Origin: Pseudoalteromonas arctica A 37-1-2
GTDB taxonomy: Bacteria > Pseudomonadota > Gammaproteobacteria > Enterobacterales > Alteromonadaceae
Length of the DNA: 64,000 bases
Assembly (NCBI RefSeq): GCF_000238395.3
Contig: NZ_CP011026.1
Span: forward strand, 719,877 to 783,876
Direction: 5' to 3'
The translations under genes and the position numbers were made by a program. Under the pieces are notes generated by a model. It made no database searches. It was not told where the DNA came from and was given only the letters and a program-made list of their open reading frames with translations. Below, in pieces: positions 35,808-43,548 of this stretch (position 1 is its first letter; every line of letters starts with the position of its first letter).

Positions 35808-36617
35808 TTAGTTTTTGCGGTTACTCAATAGCTCTTTAAGCTCAGCAATTTGGGATTTTAGTTCGTTTACTTGCCCTTGCGTTGCAGGTAATGAGCTGTC
35901 GTCTGCGAGCTCTTCTCGCGCTTTGCGGTGCTCCTCACTCATAACTTCTAAAATGGCACCTACCATCATATTTAAAAATACAAATGCGGTTAAAAATATA
36001 AACGTAAGGTAGTAAATCCAGCTTAATTCGTACACCGCCATTGTTTCGTACATTATGTCGGTCCAATCTTCAAATGTTGCCACCCTAAACAAGGTAAGCA
36101 TTGAGATTGAGACGTCTTGCCAAAGTACGGGGTTTATTTCCGCAAACATCATGCTGCCCATTGCAGCGTATATATAAAAAATAACAAACATTAATAGGGC
36201 TATATAACCCATTTGCGGAATGGCTTTAAGCAATGAGTTAACTAATAAGCGCAGCTCTGGGATCATCGATACCAATCGCAGCACTCTAAATATACGCAGT
36301 AAACGAGCAATTAACATAGTAGATCCAGCAGCAGGATATAAACTGCCCAATACTATGATGGTGTCGAATATATTCCATCCTTTAGAAAAAAAGTGTTTTA
36401 TGCCTTTACTTGCAATAAAGCGGATTACTAGCTCAATTAAAAAGAATGCGGTAATGCCAACGTCCATCCAATTTAGAGCAAGCTCTACGGTAGGATGTAG
36501 TGAGTAAGTGTGCGCACCGACTGTCAGGGCAGAAACAATAATTACAGCTATAACAAATGATTGAAATATCTTGCTTTTGTCTATACGCTGAAACAACTTT
36601 TGTAACTGCGACATCAT
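35808..36617 (-). CDS. voltage-gated cation channel, BacNav family
   Basis: A 269-residue single-domain 6-TM ion channel that works as a tetramer. S1-S3 lie within residues 20-95. The S4 voltage sensor, about 103-118, has arginines at three-residue spacing (105, 108, 111, 114). The pore helix and selectivity filter, residues 181-187, read TFEDWTD, where NaChBac has TLESWAS. S6 ends NMMVGAILEVM, then a C-terminal coiled coil (about 240-267). Length equals NaChBac-type channels. Two extra acidic residues in the filter hint at calcium permeation (see findings). The gene is alone; no partner visible. Confidence 0.9.
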   Translation of the reverse strand: MMSQLQKLFQRIDKSKIFQSFVIAVIIVSALTVGAHTYSLHPTVELALNWMDVGITAFFLIELVIRFIASKGIKHFFSKGWNIFDTIIVLGSLYPAAGSTMLIARLLRIFRVLRLVSMIPELRLLVNSLLKAIPQMGYIALLMFVIFYIYAAMGSMMFAEINPVLWQDVSISMLTLFRVATFEDWTDIMYETMAVYELSWIYYLTFIFLTAFVFLNMMVGAILEVMSEEHRKAREELADDSSLPATQGQVNELKSQIAELKELLSNRKN

Positions 36618-36717
36618 AGAAATAGATCCTTTGGAGATTAAGATTTTATGGCGCTAATATACAATAATATTGTAATAATTTAACGCTTTTTCGATATAGA
36701 AAGTGTAAGGAAATTTA

Positions 36718-36930
36718 ATGTTTATCAATAAACTAAAAAGTAGCGCATTACTTATTGTTGGATTATGTGTTTTAGCTGGTTGTAGCTCTGACGCGCGTTT
36801 TCATGAAGTTCAATCGGCGCGCCTTGATGAATGTAACTATAAAGCCGACAAAGAATATTACGAATGCCTAGATAAACAAGACTCTAACTACGAAGAGTTT
36901 AAAAAACAGCAACAAGCAGAAACTAAATAA
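36718..36930 (+). CDS. small lipoprotein, unknown
   Basis: A 70-residue protein with lipobox LAGC (Cys about 22) after a hydrophobic segment, then a charged helix rich in Asp, Glu, Lys and Tyr with two further cysteines (CNYKADKEYYEC). RBS AAGGA before the ATG. No family recognised; probably anchored in the outer membrane. It is followed within 15 bp by another small gene. Confidence 0.7.
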   Translation: MFINKLKSSALLIVGLCVLAGCSSDARFHEVQSARLDECNYKADKEYYECLDKQDSNYEEFKKQQQAETK

Positions 36931-36945
36931 GTAACCTTTATATTT

Positions 36946-37227
36946 ATGACTAAAACTCAAAAGCAGCGCGATAAGCACATTCGACTAGCACTTACTAATG
37001 CATGCGAGGCAATAAAAGAAAGCGTAATTGGTTTTGATTATCTAACGCATACCATTGATTTAAATAACGAGGCCAATACGTTAAAAGTACAGTGTTATTT
37101 TAATGATGATATAGCCCTTGAAAGTGCAAAACCGCAACTTAACGAATTAACAAATATAATACTCAAAGAGCTTACGAGTATTAAGCTGAACGCAAAACCA
37201 GCACATATTTCATTTTCCGCCAATTAA
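36946..37227 (+). CDS. small hypothetical protein
   Basis: A 93-residue cytosolic protein, no signal peptide or TM. An alpha-beta pattern (NACEAIKESVIGFDYLTHTIDL, then LKVQCYF and LNELTNIILKELTS) resembles a single folded domain; I do not recognise a family. It lies between the small lipoprotein and ywbE in a run of same-strand genes. No clear ribosome site. Confidence 0.6.
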   Translation: MTKTQKQRDKHIRLALTNACEAIKESVIGFDYLTHTIDLNNEANTLKVQCYFNDDIALESAKPQLNELTNIILKELTSIKLNAKPAHISFSAN

Positions 37228-37295
37228 CAGAGCTTTTGTTGGTTTGATAGCACATGGACGTTATAATTAGATAAATTATTTTTAGGGTTTAAATT

Positions 37296-37487
37296 ATGGC
37301 TGTTCCTACGCGTTCGCAAATTTCACCAGGTACCACAGTAAATATTGTATTAAAAGAAGATCAACGCAGCGGCACATTAACTGAGGGTGTTGTTGAGCGC
37401 CTTTTAACAAAATCACCAAATCACCCACACGGCATTAAAGTACGTTTAGAAGATGGTCAAGTTGGCCGAGTAAAAGAGATTTTATAA
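37296..37487 (+). CDS. ywbE: YwbE family protein
   Basis: A 63-residue protein matching YwbE/DUF2196: ISPGTTVNIVLKEDQRSG, GVVERLLTKSPNHPHGIKVR and the end GQVGRVKEIL. Cytosolic, small beta fold, function unknown. Its stop overlaps the next start by one base (TAATG), so it is translationally coupled to the DUF4240 gene. Confidence 0.88.
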   Translation: MAVPTRSQISPGTTVNIVLKEDQRSGTLTEGVVERLLTKSPNHPHGIKVRLEDGQVGRVKEIL

Positions 37488-38005
37488 TGGCAGCGTTAAC
37501 AGAACAGGCTTTTTGGGAATTAGTAACAACGCCTGATTTAGGGCTCGATCCGCAAAGTGTGAGCGATAACCTAAAAACTAAACTTAATGATTTAAGCGAT
37601 CAACACCTTATTGATTTTGATAAGCATTTTGGCATACATATGCGCAAGTGTTTTACTTGGGATTTATTTGGTGCCGCTTTTGTGATGGCTGGATGTAACG
37701 ACGATTACGGCTTTAGCGAATTTAGATGTTGGTTAATTTCGCGCGGTAAAACAGTTTTCGAAAACGCCTTAGAAAATGCTGATTCTATAGCGCAGTGTAC
37801 ACCTGTTTATTACTTAAACGAGCAGCCTTATCCGTACATTGATGAGTACGACTTAATAGCCGGTTTATTATTTGAAGAACGTAACGAAGACGAATTGCCG
37901 TTTATCCCTTCTGGCAGTGATGAGCCCAAAGGTAAACGTTTTAAAGACAAACCTAAGTTTTTAAAGCAAAGCTACCCTTTATTATTTGCAAAGTACTGGC
38001 AATAA
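37487..38005 (+). CDS. DUF4240 domain protein
   Basis: A 172-residue protein with the DUF4240 core: LIDFDKHFGIHMRKCFTWDLFGAAFVM, GCNDDYGFSEFRCWLISRGKTVFENAL. The family has unknown function and is sometimes near toxin-immunity genes. Coupled to ywbE. A family A repeat begins six bases after the stop. Confidence 0.78.
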   Translation: MAALTEQAFWELVTTPDLGLDPQSVSDNLKTKLNDLSDQHLIDFDKHFGIHMRKCFTWDLFGAAFVMAGCNDDYGFSEFRCWLISRGKTVFENALENADSIAQCTPVYYLNEQPYPYIDEYDLIAGLLFEERNEDELPFIPSGSDEPKGKRFKDKPKFLKQSYPLLFAKYWQ

Positions 38006-38010
38006 AATAA

Positions 38011-38081
38011 ATACCAATTCGTATAACTAGTTAAACAATCTAATGAGTTCAATTTACCCTTTCAATTAAGCGCATTGGTAT
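38011..38081. repeat. MITE-like element, family A short copy
   Basis: 71 bp bounded by ATACCAAT / ATTGGTAT, with AATTAAGCGCATTGGTAT at the right end similar to the right end of copy 1. Probably internally deleted. Confidence 0.6.
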
Positions 38082-38151
38082 AAATCGTTTTGTTGTTTAA
38101 GTACGTATTAAATAAAGTGCTTAACAACAAAATGGTTTGTAATGAGTATCT

Positions 38152-38340
38152 AGGGCATGTTTACCTTTGGTGGTTGAATTTGTTCAATCCAAGAAGGATT
38201 TAATCGCGGCGTGAGATTTGTAACCTAGTGGGCTCGACAACTGCTCCTGCGTTATTCTAATGGCTTACATCCATGTAAGAATAATAAAAACCGAGCAAAG
38301 CTTCCGCGTCCTACTCACGCGCTCGCTCCTGTAATACGAC
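38152..38340. repeat. MITE-like element, family B degenerate copy
   Basis: Begins AGGGCATGTTTACCTTTGG and continues TTGAATTTGTTCAATC and TAATCGCGGCG...TTTGTAACCTAGTGGGCT, matching the inverted right arm of the 55.0 kb element. The far end is not clearly preserved. A tract near 38253 matches the 32.8 kb fragment. Confidence 0.65.
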
Positions 38341-38452
38341 TTCTCTCCTTTTATAGTAAATCTCTGTTATAGTTGTTAAAAGTTATAAAAGCTAAGTGAT
38401 TAGGCATTTTGCTATTATTTAACACGCTGACTCACGAGGATACACCCACGAA

Positions 38453-38914
38453 ATGAAATATTTAACACTCGCTTTATTAACTGTCGCTTTTACAAGTGCA
38501 AATGCTTTTTCTGAGCCGAGTAATAAAACACGATTTATACCGTTTTTAAAGTCAAAACTGGGGGCATACGAAGTTGTGTCGACCAATTCAGGGTTATGCG
38601 TTAATAGCGATTTGAGTTTGACAGACGAAAGTGATTTAAGTGCAGGTTTTAAACTTGGAGAACAAATTGTATTTGGATCGCTCCACAATGGTACTCGCAC
38701 TATTAAAAAACCAAACTTTTGTTTTATAACCAGTACGCTTAAATATAAAAGTGATGGCCTTGAAAACGGTTTAAGAATGAGCCGTTGTGAAAACCCTGCA
38801 AACGAAAAAACAATCAGTCAAAGTATCAAGTTTTTAGCTGATAACACACTAAAATATACATTAAGCGAACCTAGTGTAGAGTGCACATTTAAAAAAGCAG
38901 ACGAGAGCAAATAA
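38453..38914 (+). CDS. secreted hypothetical protein
   Basis: A 153-residue protein with a signal peptide (MKYLTLALLTVAFTSANAFS). The mature part holds four cysteines (C46-, KPNFCFI, MSRCEN, VECTF), probably two disulfides. No known family recognised. It is isolated between a repeat and umuC. Confidence 0.65.
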   Translation: MKYLTLALLTVAFTSANAFSEPSNKTRFIPFLKSKLGAYEVVSTNSGLCVNSDLSLTDESDLSAGFKLGEQIVFGSLHNGTRTIKKPNFCFITSTLKYKSDGLENGLRMSRCENPANEKTISQSIKFLADNTLKYTLSEPSVECTFKKADESK

Positions 38915-38934
38915 AGCATCTAGTAAGTAGTAAA

Positions 38935-40194
38935 TCATTCGCAGTATATTTTAGGGATATCGCGCCAACGCGTAGTGTACTGCGGCGATAAAAAATCACG
39001 ATTCATGTGCCATCGGTCATTTAATTTACTGCTTGCAAGGCTGAGCATCCCTTTTCCGTATCGATTGTTAATTGTATCTAGGCATTGCATAAGCTTTGGA
39101 TTATCAGGGCTCTTATTAAATAAGTCATTTTGCTGAAACTGTTCTGATATTAGTTCTACCGCGCCCACACCACACTTATAAAATCGGATCCCCGGTTGGT
39201 AAATATTATTAAATACCTCAGATACAGCATTAGCCATCACGCAAGTGTCGTTAGTGGGTGAGGGGAACTTATACACAAACGACTTTTTATAATATCTGTT
39301 TTCGTGCGCACCACTGGCTGCAAAAATATAAAGCTGGTAGGTGAGCGAACGTTGCGCTCTTAGTTTATTAGCCACTGTGGTTACATGGTTAATTAGCGCT
39401 GTTTTAAGTGCTGTTGGCTCGCATATGCGCTCTCCAAAACTACGGGTCGAATAAATCTCCCGCTTGTCTTGTCGTACATCATCCCAGTTTAAACATGTTA
39501 TCCCGTTAAGTTCGCTTACTGTACGTTCAACAACCACACTAAATGCACGGCGCATTGCTTTAGGGTTTTGCTGAGCAAAGTCCCAAGCGGTGTGTATATT
39601 CATTATTTTAAGCTTTTTAGCTAGTCGCCGGCCTATTCCCCAGACATCTTCGCAGCTCATTCTTTGTAAAATAGCTTGGCGAGTTTGCTCGCTATTTATT
39701 ACTGCAACACCATTAAAGCCACTGAGCTTTTTAGCAGCGTGGTTAGCGGCTTTTGCTAAAGTAGGGGTCGGGCCAAAACCAACACCTACAGGAAGTTTTG
39801 TTTCGCGCCATACTGTGCGCCTTATTGTATGGCCGTATTCATGCCAGTCTTTAATTAATGATGTGTAGCCATCAAAGTGCAAAAACGATTCATCAATACT
39901 GTATATGTGCTGTGTATCGCAAAAGCGGCCAATAATATTCATCATCTTGTCGCTTAAATCAGCATAAAGCTCGTAATTACTAGAGCGAATAACAACGTTG
40001 TTTTGCTCAAGTAAATGCTTAACTTTAAAGTACGGGCCAAATTTAGGAATATTTAAGCGCCGAGCAATAGGGCAAATAGCGCATACACAGCCATCATTAT
40101 TGGTAAGTACAACCACGGGTTTGGAGCGAATAGCAGGGTCGAATACTTTTTCGGCACTGGCATAAAATGACACAGCATCAACTAAGGCATACAT
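38935..40194 (-). CDS. umuC: DNA polymerase V subunit UmuC
   Basis: A 419-residue Y-family translesion polymerase. N-terminal MYALVDAVSFYASAE, VVVLTNNDGC and YSIDESF hold the metal-binding Asp/Glu residues. SSNYELYADLS and the C-terminal DUF4113-like part (KGMLSLASSK, RWRDIPKIYCE) are UmuC-like. Its start overlaps the end of umuD by 14 bp. Works with UmuD' dimer under SOS control. Confidence 0.93.
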   Translation of the reverse strand: MYALVDAVSFYASAEKVFDPAIRSKPVVVLTNNDGCVCAICPIARRLNIPKFGPYFKVKHLLEQNNVVIRSSNYELYADLSDKMMNIIGRFCDTQHIYSIDESFLHFDGYTSLIKDWHEYGHTIRRTVWRETKLPVGVGFGPTPTLAKAANHAAKKLSGFNGVAVINSEQTRQAILQRMSCEDVWGIGRRLAKKLKIMNIHTAWDFAQQNPKAMRRAFSVVVERTVSELNGITCLNWDDVRQDKREIYSTRSFGERICEPTALKTALINHVTTVANKLRAQRSLTYQLYIFAASGAHENRYYKKSFVYKFPSPTNDTCVMANAVSEVFNNIYQPGIRFYKCGVGAVELISEQFQQNDLFNKSPDNPKLMQCLDTINNRYGKGMLSLASSKLNDRWHMNRDFLSPQYTTRWRDIPKIYCE

Positions 40195-40595
40195 TTTAGT
40201 AACTCTGGGCTTTGCCTGTGCATTCTTATTGATAGCGTTACTACGCCTTCTAGCTGAAATTCGTCTGCAGAGGTTAGTTGTACAGGCTTATGTAAAGAAG
40301 AAGCTGAAAGCAGCCGTGCATTGGTTTTATCAAGTAGTTTGCATACAAAAAGACCATTTAAGTTAGCAACAATAACGTCACCATTTTCTGCAGGCTCTGC
40401 ACGGTCGATAACTAATAAGTCCCCTTCAAAAATTCCGACTTCTTGCATAGAGTTACCCGATGCAATACCAATAAATGTAGCATCTGGATGCTTTATTAAA
40501 AGCTCATCAAGGGTTACACCTAGCTCGGTGTACTGCGCTGCGGGTGATTCGAAACCACACACGCCTGCTTCTATATAAATGGGAATGACAAACAT
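40182..40595 (-). CDS. umuD: UmuD-type S24 peptidase, SOS mutagenesis
   Basis: A 137-residue LexA-like self-cleaving protein. The cleavage site Cys-Gly is in EAGVCGFESPA, the catalytic Ser in GIASGNSMQEVG, and the Lys in NGLFVCKLLDK. After RecA-stimulated cleavage the C-terminal part forms UmuD', the pol V cofactor. Regulated by the LexA box just upstream. Confidence 0.92.
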   Translation of the reverse strand: MFVIPIYIEAGVCGFESPAAQYTELGVTLDELLIKHPDATFIGIASGNSMQEVGIFEGDLLVIDRAEPAENGDVIVANLNGLFVCKLLDKTNARLLSASSLHKPVQLTSADEFQLEGVVTLSIRMHRQSPELLKCMP

Positions 40596-40615
40596 AACAC
40601 AACCTAAAACGCATA

Positions 40616-40635
40616 TACTGTATAAGTGTACAGTA
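40616..40635. promoter_or_regulatory. LexA (SOS) box for umuDC
   Basis: TACTGTATAAGTGTACAGTA fits the consensus TACTGTATATATATACAGTA with 17 of 20 or so positions, 20 bp upstream of umuD. The palindrome extends outward with a perfect ACGCATA / TATGCGT extension on both sides. Confidence 0.85.
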
Positions 40636-40676
40636 TATGCGTTTTGTGTAAGTTATGCCAAGAAATGTATGGCTGA

Positions 40677-41096
40677 TCAATCCATGTTTTTGATCATTTG
40701 TTGTGCGGTATCTAAAAAGTCTTTGATTTGTTGAGGGTTTAAGTTTTTACACATTTGATTATTTATTTTTTTCTCTGAGGCTAATAACTTATCAAAAAGA
40801 ACTTTACCTTGCTCTGTGAGCGACAAAATAAAGCAGCGTTTATCGTGCTCACTCGCCTGTTTATTAATTAAATTTAAGCCAATAAGATCTTTAATTAAAC
40901 GTGCTATTTGCGCTTTGTCGCGCTGCGTTTTAGTAACAATATCGTTAGCCGTACAGTTATTTACGTTCGCAATAATATGTATGCAGCGTACGTGCATAGC
41001 ATTAATACCAAGTTCGCCTGCGTTAATTGCTTCACGAATTGTGACACGGTAATTTTGCATTAGTTCAAACAGCGTATTTGATAAAGGTGTATTCAT
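40677..41096 (-). CDS. MarR-family transcriptional regulator
   Basis: A roughly 139-residue winged-helix regulator (longer frame begins 41171). Recognition helix region TANDIVTKTQRDKAQIARLIKDLIGLNLI and wing EHDKRCFILSLTEQGK fit MarR. The start at 41096 (MNTPLSNTLFEL) has GAG about 8 bases upstream and leaves the two palindromes 41110-41157 in its upstream region, suited to autorepression. Divergent from the siderophore-interacting protein gene; probably controls it and itself. Effector unknown. Confidence 0.82.
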   Translation of the reverse strand: MNTPLSNTLFELMQNYRVTIREAINAGELGINAMHVRCIHIIANVNNCTANDIVTKTQRDKAQIARLIKDLIGLNLINKQASEHDKRCFILSLTEQGKVLFDKLLASEKKINNQMCKNLNPQQIKDFLDTAQQMIKNMD

Positions 41097-41112
41097 AGAA
41101 TTCTCAATATAG

Positions 41113-41140
41113 TTGACAAAGTCAATTAATTTGCTATAGT
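41113..41140 (+). promoter_or_regulatory. sigma70-like promoter with MarR-type palindromes
   Basis: TTGACA-16 bp-TATAGT is a near-consensus promoter pointing towards the siderophore-interacting protein gene. Two palindromes, TTGAC-AAA-GTCAA (41114-41125) and GTTGAT-TTT-ATCAAC (41139-41153), cover -35 and the start; they are probable MarR operators. Confidence 0.6.
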
Positions 41141-41199
41141 TGATTTTATCAACCAATGGGGCGTTGTGCAATACCTGCTTTTTATAGCAGCCAATTATT

Positions 41200-41359
41200 A
41201 TACCAATCTGCTTATATATGGGGTCTATTTAACGTTAAGAAAATTACGCTAGAACTAGGCAAAATTTTTGTATCTAGTTGTTCTAAATAAAAAATTGTTA
41301 ACAACGTTATAGTGCAATTTAATTCGTTAAATTGATCAAAGATTTATGCAGGTTGGTAT
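41200..41359. repeat. MITE-like element, family A copy in a leader
   Basis: 160 bp with ends ATACCAATCTGC / GCAGGTTGGTAT (11 of 12 pairs), inserted between the promoter at 41113 and the start of the siderophore-interacting protein gene. It is opposite in orientation to copy 1 at 30481. Confidence 0.75.
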
Positions 41360-41391
41360 TAAAGTCTAAGTTTTGTAAAACGAGGTAATAC

Positions 41392-42135
41392 ATGAGTAAA
41401 CAAGTTCGCAAAGCCAACGTATTAAGTACACAGCAAATCACACCCCATCTACAGCGTATTGTTGTAGGCTCTGAAGATTTTAACGACTTAACCTCACAGT
41501 ACATTGGTAACTATGTAAAAGTACTATTTCCAAAAAATGGTGAAGTAGATTTTAACTTAAAAACAGCCTGTGTACGGTCATATACAATAAGGCATGTAGA
41601 TGCACAAACAGGCGCGCTAACACTTGATTTTGTTATAAATATGCACCAAGGCCCTGCAACTGACTGGGCTAAAATTGCAAAAGTAGGCGACGAGCTAGGT
41701 ATTGCAGGACCAGGCCCTAAAAAGCTAGATAATTATGAGCATTCGCATTATGTATTACTAGGCGATTTAACATCGGTAAATGCAATAAAAGGGTATGCGC
41801 AGCAATTACCTTTAACTTCAAAAATTGATGCCTTTGTACATGTACCCACCGAAAAAGACATTATTGATTTAGAAACAAGCCGCAATGTTAATTGGCTTGT
41901 TAGCGACAACGCTGACGAAGCGCTACTTAGCGCGCTTCAAAATTTGCACATTACAGCAGAGCCTCCCATTGTATTTATGGCATTGGAAGCTGGGCTTGTA
42001 CGTAGGGCAAAAACACTGCTAACAGAGCAATTTAATATACCGCGCAGTAATATTGTTTCCTCAGGTTATTGGAAAAAAGGCGTAGACTCAGAAGGCTATA
42101 AAAAGCAGCGCCAACGTGATGCACAGCTTGCCTGA
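41392..42135 (+). CDS. siderophore-interacting protein, FAD-dependent ferric reductase
   Basis: A 247-residue protein of the ViuB/SIP family. The FAD-binding half has VRSYTIRHVDAQTGALTLDF, MHQGPATDWA and GPGPKKL, and the C-terminal part carries LGDLTSVNAIKGY, MALEAGLVR and SSGYWKKGVDSEGYKKQR, typical of SIP enzymes that reduce ferric siderophores in the cytosol using NAD(P)H. The 5' leader contains a family A element. Regulated probably by the divergent MarR protein. Confidence 0.87.
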   Translation: MSKQVRKANVLSTQQITPHLQRIVVGSEDFNDLTSQYIGNYVKVLFPKNGEVDFNLKTACVRSYTIRHVDAQTGALTLDFVINMHQGPATDWAKIAKVGDELGIAGPGPKKLDNYEHSHYVLLGDLTSVNAIKGYAQQLPLTSKIDAFVHVPTEKDIIDLETSRNVNWLVSDNADEALLSALQNLHITAEPPIVFMALEAGLVRRAKTLLTEQFNIPRSNIVSSGYWKKGVDSEGYKKQRQRDAQLA

Positions 42136-42145
42136 ATACCTTAGA

Positions 42146-42173
42146 GCAAAATAACATATACCTATTTTGCTTT
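42146..42173 (+). terminator. weak terminator after the SIP gene
   Basis: GCAAAATA / TATTTTGC stem followed by TTT. Confidence 0.5.
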
Positions 42174-42276
42174 AATACCTCTGCGTAACTTGAATTGAGC
42201 TAATAGCAGACCCATTTAAGTGTTTTATGCTAATGATGTAATCCATTATTAGCATGCATTTTTAGGAGCTGCTATT

Positions 42277-43266
42277 TTGTTAAATTCCATTCCTTTTTCG
42301 TTATTAGAACTTGCCCCCATGATCAAAGGGGACAGTGTTACTAACACTCTTCATAAAAGTACTAAATACGCCCAACGTGCAGATGAACTTGGCTTTAACC
42401 GTTTTTGGCTTGCTGAGCATCATAATATGCCAGGTATAATTTGTGCTGCCACTTCTATTTTGGTTGGACACATTGCAGGTAATACCAAAAAGATACGCGT
42501 TGGATCGGGCGGTATTATGCTGCCAAACCACTCCCCATTAGTTGTTGCTGAACAATTTGGTACGTTAGAGAGCTTATATCCTGGGCGAATAGATTTAGGA
42601 CTAGGGCGTGCCCCCGGCAGCGACCAAGTAACGAGTCGTGCACTAAACAACGATATGAGCCGCGCAGAAAACTTCCCGGGTGAGGTAACTGAGCTGCAAA
42701 CATTGTTAGGTCCTTACAATGGTACGCATCCTATACGTGCTATACCGGGGGAGAACACAAACGTTCCTATTTGGTTATTAGGCTCGAGTTTATTTAGCGC
42801 GCAGCTAGCGGCGCAAAAAGGGTTGCCGTATGTATTTGCAGGGCATTTTGCACCGCGCTTTGTGCACGATGCAATAGCGTTGTATAAGCGCGAATTTAAG
42901 GCATCAAGCGTACTTGATAAGCCATACGTAATGCTTGCACTGCCTTTAGTGGCAGCAGACACCGACGATGAAGCGCAATACTTGTCGACTACTTCTAAAC
43001 AACGTGTGCTCGAACTCATACGCGGTAACGAGCTGTGGCTAAAACCACCTGTTGAAAGCATGGATGGGTTGTGGAGCGAACAAGAACGCGCTCATGTAGA
43101 GAACTTTTTAAGTCTAAGCGTAGTAGGCGGACATGTAAGTATTAAACACAAGTTAGAGATGATAGCGAAACAACTAGAAGTAGATGAGTTTATATTTACC
43201 AATGATGTATTCGATAGTGAAAAACGCCACCGTGCACTCGAAATTTTAATGGAAATAAAACACTAA
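42277..43266 (+). CDS. LLM-class flavin-dependent oxidoreductase (luciferase-like)
   Basis: A 329-residue bacterial luciferase-like monooxygenase using reduced FMN. N-terminal IPFSLLELAPM, FWLAEHHNMPG, VGSGGIMLPNHSPLVVAEQFG and GRIDLGLGRAPGS are family hallmarks. Start is TTG with AGGAG 9 bases upstream; no ATG is nearby. Substrate unknown. An inverted repeat (ATGCTAAT / ATTAGCAT at 42227-42255) lies in the promoter region. Confidence 0.86.
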   Translation: MLNSIPFSLLELAPMIKGDSVTNTLHKSTKYAQRADELGFNRFWLAEHHNMPGIICAATSILVGHIAGNTKKIRVGSGGIMLPNHSPLVVAEQFGTLESLYPGRIDLGLGRAPGSDQVTSRALNNDMSRAENFPGEVTELQTLLGPYNGTHPIRAIPGENTNVPIWLLGSSLFSAQLAAQKGLPYVFAGHFAPRFVHDAIALYKREFKASSVLDKPYVMLALPLVAADTDDEAQYLSTTSKQRVLELIRGNELWLKPPVESMDGLWSEQERAHVENFLSLSVVGGHVSIKHKLEMIAKQLEVDEFIFTNDVFDSEKRHRALEILMEIKH

Positions 43267-43308
43267 AATATAGTTAGTTAAGCAAGCGTACACTCTGGGC
43301 TTGTTAAC

Positions 43309-43373
43309 ATACAGACATCATCAAAAGTTAAACTTTTTTAACTCATTTTATTAACTTTAAGTGATGTCTGTAT
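43309..43373. other. long inverted repeat between LLM and patatin genes
   Basis: ATACAGACATCA at 43309 pairs with TGATGTCTGTAT at 43362-43373; inner tracts (AAAGTTAA / TTAACTTT) also pair. It could be a terminator-like stem or a small mobile remnant. Confidence 0.5.
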
Positions 43374-43548
43374 TTGTTATTTAAATATTCAAAGTAAATT
43401 TGATTGCTATTTTTAGTATATATTTTGCTTTATATGCCGTTCTGTTTTTTCAATCGAACTGATTTAAACAATCAATTTTAAGATATCACTTTTATTTTTT
43501 ATAATGTATGTATTAAACCAAACATCATTAAATAAAGGTAGGTTCACC

